Part shown: positions 58,098 to 64,000 of the stretch, one piece after another
How the letters are laid out: each line of letters starts with the position of its first letter
How positions within the stretch are numbered: the first letter of the stretch is position 1
Source: Terriglobia bacterium
GTDB taxonomy: Bacteria > Acidobacteriota > Terriglobia > UBA7540
Reading direction: 5' to 3'
Assembly (NCBI GenBank): GCA_020072655.1
Contig: JAIQGH010000005.1
Coordinates: forward strand, 58,293-122,292
Length of the DNA stretch: 64,000 bases
Program-made: the position numbers and the translations under genes
The notes under the pieces: model-generated
The model's database searches: none
What the model saw: the letters and a program-made list of their open reading frames with translations, nothing else
What the model was told of the DNA's origin: nothing

Positions 58098-60713
58098 TCA
58101 CCGCCTGGCCTGCGAGATTCCAGTGTCCCCTTGCACGAGGGGCTTGTCGAGCGAGCCGGTCAAGCGGAGTTGCGCCGACCGGGCCGCTGTCGGGCTCGGC
58201 TCGCCGGTCTCTGTCCAACGGCGGGCGATGCGGCGCAGGTCGGCATCCACATCGAGCCTCAAGTCACCTCCAAAGCCCAGCGACCCCGCGAGCCGCAGCC
58301 GCGCTCCTTCGAGTTCCAGCGGCTGGCTCGCGATGTTCACCCGACGGTCGCGAATGGTGAAATCCAGGGTGCCCCCACGCAGTGTCGCCTCACCATGCGC
58401 TGGCTCAAGAACTCCCCATTGCTCCTCACGAGCCAGAGACTGGAGAGGATCGAAGTCGCCGAGCCCCACATTCTTCAGTTGCACCGATCCTCGAGCTCCC
58501 AGCCCCGTGCTCATCTCTGCGAGCGTCAGGCCGCGGGTCTCAAACGTGGCCGTGCCGGAGAGGGAGCCGCGCGCCCCGCGGAGCGCCGCTGGCAGCCGGA
58601 CGGCGAAAGCTTGCAGCCGGGCGGCGGCCAGCGCGACCTCGCCCTCAACTCGCGCGGGGGAACTCGTCAGGTTCAATGTCACTCTCCCCTTGCCGCGCCC
58701 GCCGGCCACACGGAAAGTAGCGGCGCTGACCGTCAGAATTCGGTCTGAGACCTCCACCATCGCGTGGAAATCCTCCAGGCGGACGGTTCGGAAGCTGACT
58801 GCCGGGCTCTCGAATTGCCCGCTGGCGTTCAGCCGACTGAAAACGGTGGAGGCTACTGAACGTCGCGCGCTCACGGAACCAAGACCGGGGATCCGATCCA
58901 GCAAGGCGAGAGGCGGCCGGTGCCCCAGGACATCGAACCACAGCGCTCCCTGTTCCAGGCGCAGGCTGCTGGCCTTCACGTCAAACCGCCAAGGATTCGC
59001 CCGATTTCTCTGATGTTCCAGCCGGCCGGTAAAGACGCTGGTCCCCATCACCGCTGTCACGGGATCCACGACGACCCGGTCGTCGCTTACCTGGATTCGC
59101 GCGCGAGGGATGTTGAGCGGCTCGGTCAGGCCGGGAACCAGCAGGCGCGCGGCGCGAATCTCCACCCGACCGGCGAGGCTGGGGCGACTCAAAGGCCAAG
59201 CTGAACCAGCCAGGACGAAACTCGCGGTGCCCGCGCCTTGAGCATCGAAACTCTGGGCGGCTCGGACCCCCAGCGCGCGTCCAAAGCGCACGACCTCACC
59301 CAACCCGACGGATTTCGCCGAAAGGCGAACCTCGTAGCGCGGCGGCACAATTTCGCGGCGGTTCTTCCCCGCCGCCGTCTTCGGGTAGATGGCGCCTTCC
59401 ACCACAAGATCCAGGCGCGGCCCGAGAGCAATTTTGACCGGGGCCAGCCGAGCCCCGTCCCGGTCAATGCGCAGGGCAACTTCCGAAAGCGCAAATCTGC
59501 CCGAAGGCGTCTCGAGTCTGCCGTCCCGCGCGCTGAGAAAGCCGCCGTAGCGTCGCTCGGCCCACGGACCCTGGATGGACATCAAACCATCGGCACGACC
59601 GGAGAGCCCTAACCCTGCCGCCGGCCCCCAAAGTCGGCGGGACAGGGCCACGAAGTCTTCCAAGCGCGACCGTTCGAGGGCCACGACCACGTCCAACTCC
59701 GGGGCGGAAGGGATTCCGTCAACCGCTCCGTTCAGATGGATGTGCGAGTTGCCGAAATTGGCGTCGAGACTCTCCACCATGGCCCGGCCTCGCGTGCGGT
59801 CGAACTCTCCCCGGAAACGAATGGCGGCCGGCAGGGGGTCGGAAGGCGGAAGGATGTCCCAACGATGAAGCTGTGTGAGCTGACCCTCGCCTTCGACCTT
59901 GACGACCCGCAAGGAGCCGGCGAGGCGCACATCCGCGTCGATGACGCCGTAAATCTCGGGATTCTTTCCCGTGACCAGAGGAACCCAGTTGTAAAGGAGC
60001 GCCTTCCGGGTTCGAAGGGTCGCGTTGAGAGAGCCGGCAAGGTCGGCCCCCGGTTTCCATTCACCCGCGAGTTCCACGACCCCGGGCGCGGGCACCGGAA
60101 GGTCGGAACGCACCGGATTGCCGGCCAGGCGAAACTCCACCAAACCGCTCGCGGGGTCAAACCGCAGGTGCGCGCGGAGGTCCACGACCGCCAAGGTCTT
60201 CTTGTCTTCTCCCACCTTGAAGTTCAGGCGGGCGTCCTCCGCGTCCAACTCGAAGGCACTGGCTGCCGCGGTCTTGCGTCCCCGGCCACGGTCCGCGTCC
60301 GCTACGCCACTTTCCAGCAGAAGCCTTTCGACGTTCCACTCACCCCGGTCGTCACGCACGATGTTGAAGCTGGGGCGTTCAAGGTACAGCCGCGCGAAGT
60401 CGAGACGCCCGCGCCAGAGGCTGCTCCAGCGCAGGTCCGCGTCGAGGCGGTCCACGCGCGCGAAAGGCTCGGAGCCGAAGGAGGGGTGCTCACGGATGAC
60501 CGCATTAACGAGAGAAAAGCCGGGGCGCGGCAAAAGGCGAAAGGAAGCGGAACTGAAAGTGATGGGGCGCTTCAGCACCCGGGCCAATCCTGCCTCGAGG
60601 CGGCCGCGGTAGCGCTCGGTACTCAGATAGCCCGGCCCCAGCCACACCGCCGCCACCAGCAGCGCCCCCGCAAGGACGGCCGCGCGCGTCTTGTGGCGAG
60701 AGAGATAATTCAT
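58098..60713 (-). CDS. AsmA-family protein
   Basis: An 871-residue envelope protein. A single N-terminal membrane helix (AAVLAGALLVAAVWLGPGYL) precedes the AsmA N-terminal motif (LARVLKRPITFSSASFRLLP; RVDRLDADLRWSSLWRGRLDF) and a long periplasmic beta-rich body ending in the AsmA C-terminal type segment (FDPLQSLAREEQWGVLEPAHG; GGTLDFTIRDRRVNI). AsmA-like proteins are thought to form grooves that carry phospholipid across the periplasm. Its ATG overlaps the lepB stop by one base (TGATG). Together with MlaEFD it points to active lipid traffic. Confidence 0.9.
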   Translation of the reverse strand: MNYLSRHKTRAAVLAGALLVAAVWLGPGYLSTERYRGRLEAGLARVLKRPITFSSASFRLLPRPGFSLVNAVIREHPSFGSEPFARVDRLDADLRWSSLWRGRLDFARLYLERPSFNIVRDDRGEWNVERLLLESGVADADRGRGRKTAAASAFELDAEDARLNFKVGEDKKTLAVVDLRAHLRFDPASGLVEFRLAGNPVRSDLPVPAPGVVELAGEWKPGADLAGSLNATLRTRKALLYNWVPLVTGKNPEIYGVIDADVRLAGSLRVVKVEGEGQLTQLHRWDILPPSDPLPAAIRFRGEFDRTRGRAMVESLDANFGNSHIHLNGAVDGIPSAPELDVVVALERSRLEDFVALSRRLWGPAAGLGLSGRADGLMSIQGPWAERRYGGFLSARDGRLETPSGRFALSEVALRIDRDGARLAPVKIALGPRLDLVVEGAIYPKTAAGKNRREIVPPRYEVRLSAKSVGLGEVVRFGRALGVRAAQSFDAQGAGTASFVLAGSAWPLSRPSLAGRVEIRAARLLVPGLTEPLNIPRARIQVSDDRVVVDPVTAVMGTSVFTGRLEHQRNRANPWRFDVKASSLRLEQGALWFDVLGHRPPLALLDRIPGLGSVSARRSVASTVFSRLNASGQFESPAVSFRTVRLEDFHAMVEVSDRILTVSAATFRVAGGRGKGRVTLNLTSSPARVEGEVALAAARLQAFAVRLPAALRGARGSLSGTATFETRGLTLAEMSTGLGARGSVQLKNVGLGDFDPLQSLAREEQWGVLEPAHGEATLRGGTLDFTIRDRRVNIASQPLELEGARLRLAGSLGFGGDLRLDVDADLRRIARRWTETGEPSPTAARSAQLRLTGSLDKPLVQGDTGISQARR

Positions 60714-61474
60714 CAGCGCACCAGTCCAAATGTGCGGCCCCACCGGGTCTTGGTGAAAAAGTGGATGACCAGATCGGCGGTCTGCTGGAGCCAGTCGGAA
60801 AGCGAGCTGTGCGCGTACTCGTCGCGCGGAGTTTCATACGACCAGTAAATCACCAGCGGCCTGCCGGAAATCAACTCGCGGGGCACAAAGCCCCAGAACC
60901 GGCTGTCCCAGCTCTGCTCACGATTATCGCCCATGACGAAGTAGCGGCCAGGGGGAACCACCAGCTCGCCGTCGCGGACGTACTCGGACATCGTGGTGCT
61001 CCACTGCATCGTGGCGCCGGGCAGGTAGTCGCCCTCAGCAGGAGGGAAATCGTCCCCGGGCCGAAACTGGTCCGGGTAGGCGTGGCGGACGTAGGGTTCG
61101 TTCTGCAACTGACCGTTGACGTACACCTGGCGGTGGAAGATCCGAATGCGGTCGCCGGGTAGGCCAATCACCCGCTTGACAAAGTGCTCGCCGGGCTCGG
61201 CCTGGCTTTCCCGGGAGGGGTACTTGAACACCACGACGTCGCCGCGACGGATGTGGCGATAGGGCAGGACTTTCGCCAGCCAGGGGCGCGGGAAGGCGAA
61301 TTCGAACTTGTTGACCAGCAGGTGGTCGCCGATGAGCAGCGTATTTTCCATCGAGCCCGTGGGGATCTTGAAAGCCTGCAAGACAAACGTCGTGCCGAAG
61401 ATCGCCAGGATGACCGTCACGATCAGCGACTCGAAGGTGTCGCGCGTGGACGATTTCTTATTCCCCTCCGTCAT
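60713..61474 (-). CDS. lepB: Signal peptidase I
   Basis: A 253-residue type I signal peptidase. One membrane helix (LIVTVILAIFGTTFVLQAF) precedes the catalytic Ser in KIPTGSMENTLLIGD; the general base Lys is in EHFVKRVIGLPGDRI, and the later boxes are YFVMGDNREQSWDSRFWGFV. It cleaves signal peptides of exported proteins. Its 5' end overlaps the rnc gene by 17 bases and its stop overlaps the AsmA start, so rnc-lepB-asmA are tightly coupled. Pairing of lepB and rnc is common in bacteria. Confidence 0.97.
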   Translation of the reverse strand: MTEGNKKSSTRDTFESLIVTVILAIFGTTFVLQAFKIPTGSMENTLLIGDHLLVNKFEFAFPRPWLAKVLPYRHIRRGDVVVFKYPSRESQAEPGEHFVKRVIGLPGDRIRIFHRQVYVNGQLQNEPYVRHAYPDQFRPGDDFPPAEGDYLPGATMQWSTTMSEYVRDGELVVPPGRYFVMGDNREQSWDSRFWGFVPRELISGRPLVIYWSYETPRDEYAHSSLSDWLQQTADLVIHFFTKTRWGRTFGLVR

Positions 61475-62180
61475 GCGCCTCCGCCATGTTCCCCAGCCGC
61501 TCGAGCAGGGTCCTCGCCGCCTGCTGTTCGGCCGCTTTCTTGCTGCCGCCGCGGCCGCGCGCCGCCCATTCCCTTCGGGTCGTTACTTCCACTGTAAAAG
61601 TCTTCTGGTGTTCCGGCCCGGATTCTTCCACCACGTGATAATCCGCGGGCGGTTCGTGCTCCGCTTGCAGATACTCCTGCAGGGCGGATTTGTAGTCCGT
61701 GGCAAACAGTTCGTCGGCCTGGGCAGCGAGGTCGGCCGGCAAGATGAATCCCTCAACAAACCGCCGCGCCTCCTCCAGCCCGCCATCCCGGAAAAGGGCC
61801 GCCACTAGGGCCTCTAGGGCATCCACCAGCAGGTTGCTCTTGGAACGTCCTCCCGTCTTCTCCTCGCCACGGCCGAGACGGAGGTACTCGCCTAGTTCGA
61901 GTCTTGCCGCCACCTTGGCCAGATGGTCGGCAGCCACCAGCCGGGCCCGCGCCCGCGAGAGCTTGCCCTCTTCGTATTGGGGAAAGGCATCCGCCAAGCG
62001 AACGCTCACCACAAAATTGAGCACGGCGTCACCCAGAAATTCCAATTGTTCGTTGTCGCGGACCCGCTCGGAAGTTTCCTGGGCAAAGGAAGAATGAGTG
62101 AGAGCTTCCGACAACACTTGGGGATTATGAAATCGGTAGCCGATGCGCTCCTGAAGTTGTTCGAGAGAGACTCCTGCCAT
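61458..62180 (-). CDS. rnc: Ribonuclease III
   Basis: A 240-residue RNase III. The endonuclease domain shows NEQLEFLGDAVLNF, the signature for metal-dependent cleavage of double-stranded RNA, and a second acidic site in LVDALEALVAALFRDGG. A C-terminal double-stranded-RNA-binding domain follows (DYKSALQEYLQAEH; GRGGSKKAAEQQAARTLLE). It processes rRNA precursors and structured mRNAs. ATG at 62180 was chosen because the conserved N-terminus begins there; the frame is open upstream through a REP-like element. It overlaps lepB by 17 bases. Confidence 0.95.
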   Translation of the reverse strand: MAGVSLEQLQERIGYRFHNPQVLSEALTHSSFAQETSERVRDNEQLEFLGDAVLNFVVSVRLADAFPQYEEGKLSRARARLVAADHLAKVAARLELGEYLRLGRGEEKTGGRSKSNLLVDALEALVAALFRDGGLEEARRFVEGFILPADLAAQADELFATDYKSALQEYLQAEHEPPADYHVVEESGPEHQKTFTVEVTTRREWAARGRGGSKKAAEQQAARTLLERLGNMAEAHDGGE

Positions 62181-62219
62181 GCCTGACGCCGTGTGTGCGA
62201 ACGGCGGCCTCTGTACCGT

Positions 62220-62268
62220 CGGGCTTCCCCGGCCCGTTCCGGACACGAGCCGGGGCGGGCAGCCCGGC
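62220..62268. repeat. REP-like element shared with 29495-29545
   Basis: CGGGCTTCCCCGGCCCG, ACGAGCCG core, then GGGCAGCCCGG. It lies in the gap between rnc and the upstream TPR gene. Confidence 0.65.
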
Positions 62269-62308
62269 AATGTGGCGTCTTCCAATTGTGCCACCCTGAA
62301 GGGCTGCG

Positions 62309-63310
62309 CTAGTTGCTCGCCGGGCGCTTCTTCCTGATCTCGTCGATGCGCTGCTCGGCGAAGGTCTTGACGACCGTACCCTGCCCGAGTTCCGCCGCCT
62401 TCGTAAACGCCTCGATCGCGCCGTCGTACTTCCCCTCGAGGGACCGCGCCTCGCCGAGTCGGTAATAGTCTTGGGCGTCGGGCTGGTTGCCGGTCGAAAT
62501 CGCCGTCTCGAACTCCTGCTCGGCCTTGGCCAGTTCAGCCTTGTCCGGACCTTCCAGGCCCATGGAAGAGCGCTGCAGATGGACCATGCCCAGGGCCGCG
62601 TGGGGTTCGGTGTTGAGCTGGGCTTTGCGCTTTTGGAGCTCCTCGTCCGTCTCGCCGGGTTTCTTGGGGAGGTCGGCAATGAGCTTCAGCGCCTCGTTGG
62701 CGTAAGTTTCGGCCTGCCCCAGGTTCTTCACCTTCTCGCTCTCGCTGCCCCTCAGCATCTGGGGTTGGGGGAGGATCGAAGCCAGGAGGAGCAGCGCCAT
62801 CAGGTTGTCGCTCTTCAGCTTTAGGCTTTTGTCACCGTAAGCGATGACTTGCTCGGCATCCCCCTTCTCCTGGTAGGCGGTGGCGGCAAAACTATAAGCG
62901 TAGGTCAGCAGCTGGCTGCTCGGGTACTTCTCCTCGAACTCCTTGACGAGCTGCAGCTTGCGGTCGGGATCAAGCTCGTTTTGCATCGCCAGAATCGCCC
63001 GCCCTTCTTCCGGGGGTATCGGGGGGGCGCCGCCCCGCGCCAGGCGCTCGGACGGGCCAGACTCCTTGACCATCTGAATGAACGGGTCGTCCGCCTTCGC
63101 CTTGCGGAGTTGCTTTTCGATCTCCGGCGTGAGCTCGAAATCCACGCCGCGCGCCATCACGATCTTCACCGACTCCTCGTGCCTCTGCTTCGATTTGAGC
63201 AAAGCAATGACTTCCTTCACGTTCATAGGCGGAGGCGGCGGACCTTGCGCCCACAGCAGGGGCGAGGCGGTAAGAACCATAAAGATAACTGAAATGAGCA
63301 GACGCTTCAT
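62309..63310 (-). CDS. Secreted TPR-repeat protein
   Basis: A 333-residue protein with a signal peptide (LLISVIFMVLTASPLLWAQ). Residues 28-70 form a helical region (NVKEVIALLKSKQRHEESVK) found in acidobacterial exported proteins, and residues 110-325 contain TPR-type helical repeats (YAYSFAATAYQEKGDAEQVI; DYYRLGEARSLEGKYDGAIEAFTKA). It probably acts as a periplasmic scaffold. It is followed on the same strand by rnc. Confidence 0.85.
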   Translation of the reverse strand: MKRLLISVIFMVLTASPLLWAQGPPPPPMNVKEVIALLKSKQRHEESVKIVMARGVDFELTPEIEKQLRKAKADDPFIQMVKESGPSERLARGGAPPIPPEEGRAILAMQNELDPDRKLQLVKEFEEKYPSSQLLTYAYSFAATAYQEKGDAEQVIAYGDKSLKLKSDNLMALLLLASILPQPQMLRGSESEKVKNLGQAETYANEALKLIADLPKKPGETDEELQKRKAQLNTEPHAALGMVHLQRSSMGLEGPDKAELAKAEQEFETAISTGNQPDAQDYYRLGEARSLEGKYDGAIEAFTKAAELGQGTVVKTFAEQRIDEIRKKRPASN

Positions 63311-63404
63311 GGCAATAAACTCCTCGACTTTCTCCCATGGATTCCGGAACGTTGAGCCTACCCAAAACCTCGGGCAGTGTCAATGAACCTCACATCGAGC
63401 AAAC

Positions 63405-64000
63405 TCACGGTTTCTCCGGCTCCGCGCCTTGGGGGCCGTGTTCCGGCACCCCGAAGGGGCGCGCCAAGCCGTTCTCGACGGCGCGCTGCGCGTCCGGGTA
63501 GGCCCCTGAGGTCAGCGAGGCAACTCGGTATTGCGCGAGAGCCCCCTTCCGGTCCCCCTTCAGGTCATAGATCCGGCCCAGATAGATATGCGACCAAGTC
63601 ACAATCCGGAGGTCGCGGGCGGATTCCAACGTCTTCTGGAACAGCTCTTCCGCCGTGTCGGGCTTGCGGGTGTTGCTGGCCACGACGGCAAGTCCGAAGA
63701 GGGCCCGCTCGCTCTTCGGGTCGACCCCTTCCAGAACGGACCTGAACCCCGCACGGGCCTCATTGTACCGGCCCTCGAAAATCAAGTTCTCCGCTTGGTC
63801 GAGAAGGCGTTCCTCTTCAGAGGCCGCAGGCGGGACGGTTCCCGGTTTGGGTGGTGCGGCAGGAGTAAAGTTCACGGTCGCAGCCCTGGTCTTTTCCTGC
63901 GCCAGATCGATCTTTTGGACGATATCCCGGGAAGCCATGTACATCGAGGCTGCCTGCTTCTCATAATCCTGGAGAGCAGCGTGGAAGTACGGCACCAGGA
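63405..64000 (-). CDS. TPR-repeat protein, 3' part only
   Basis: The last 198 codons or so of a gene that continues beyond the window edge; the frame is still open at 64000. The visible part has helical segments (HAALQDYEKQAASMYMASR), a Pro/Ala-rich linker (AAPPKPGTVPPAASEEE) and TPR-type repeats (NLIFEGRYNEARAGFRSVL; YLGRIYDLKGDRKGALAQYR). The function is unknown. It is on the same strand as the following TPR gene, 94 bases away. Confidence 0.75.
   Translation of the reverse strand, partial: LVPYFHAALQDYEKQAASMYMASRDIVQKIDLAQEKTRAATVNFTPAAPPKPGTVPPAASEEERLLDQAENLIFEGRYNEARAGFRSVLEGVDPKSERALFGLAVVASNTRKPDTAEELFQKTLESARDLRIVTWSHIYLGRIYDLKGDRKGALAQYRVASLTSGAYPDAQRAVENGLARPFGVPEHGPQGAEPEKP

Overview
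The window is GC-rich bacterial chromosome, most likely from an Acidobacteriota member. This placement is inferred from gene content: two divergent Oar-type TonB-dependent receptors, a giant SBBP/FG-GAP/choice-of-anchor protein with a C-terminal hydrophobic tail, an ATP/ADP-translocase-like transporter fused to HEAT repeats and a cyclic-nucleotide domain, and an MCE lipid transport operon. No rRNA, integrase, transposase, CRISPR array or prophage was seen. One tRNA gene, tRNA-Leu(CAA), lies at 41681-41767 on the minus strand.

Layout. 1-6.6 kb: DUF1059 protein, cytochrome c/rhodanese fusion, transporter-HEAT-CNBD fusion, Fur regulator and a DUF433/DUF5615 pair. 6.8-12.8 kb: divergent TonB receptors. 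12.8-14.4 kb: Xre regulator, a gene-free stretch with a good plus-strand promoter and many hairpins (candidate RNA), and a Mut7-C protein. 14.5-20.1 kb: the giant double-propeller protein. 20.4-29 kb: sugar metabolism (GmhA-like isomerase, GalE, GlmS, UDP-sulfoquinovose synthase), a lone PAS protein and a SpoIIE-type phosphatase. 29.2-38.1 kb, minus strand: PilZ, Dus, FabZ-like, YhaM-like, SurA-like, Mfd and RfaE2. 38.4-41.5 kb: geranylgeranyl-reductase-like enzyme, HemL, Xre. 42-44.8 kb: MlaEFD-type transporter. 45-47 kb: agmatine-to-putrescine pair. 47.2-55.7 kb: tandem PilZ protein, CpsB-like phosphatase, RsmI, metallophosphoesterase, FAD oxidoreductase, radical SAM enzyme and a conserved unknown. 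55.9-64 kb: Na+/H+ antiporter, AsmA protein with a partner, LepB, RNase III and two TPR proteins.

Themes. Envelope construction dominates: heptose and amino sugars, a sulfo-sugar nucleotide, phospholipid transport, AsmA, SurA, signal peptidase, outer-membrane receptors and polysaccharide phosphatase. GmhA-like and RfaE2 together are consistent with ADP-heptose synthesis. AguA and AguB form a complete two-step route from agmatine to putrescine.

The most unusual signal is a family of degenerate short tandem repeats with a strict 7-bp or 8-bp period. They recur at about ten loci, often as inverted pairs, and are fused to gene boundaries: they supply stop codons (galE, glmS, fur, yhaM, aguB), start codons (fabZ, aguA), the glmS Shine-Dalgarno sequence, and in-frame peptide inserts in the giant protein. 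Between yhaM and fabZ, octamer arms enclose heptamer arms in one nested inverted structure. Several GC-rich palindromic (REP-like) families are also dispersed, and some have entered coding sequence (mfd, and the C-terminus of the reductase).
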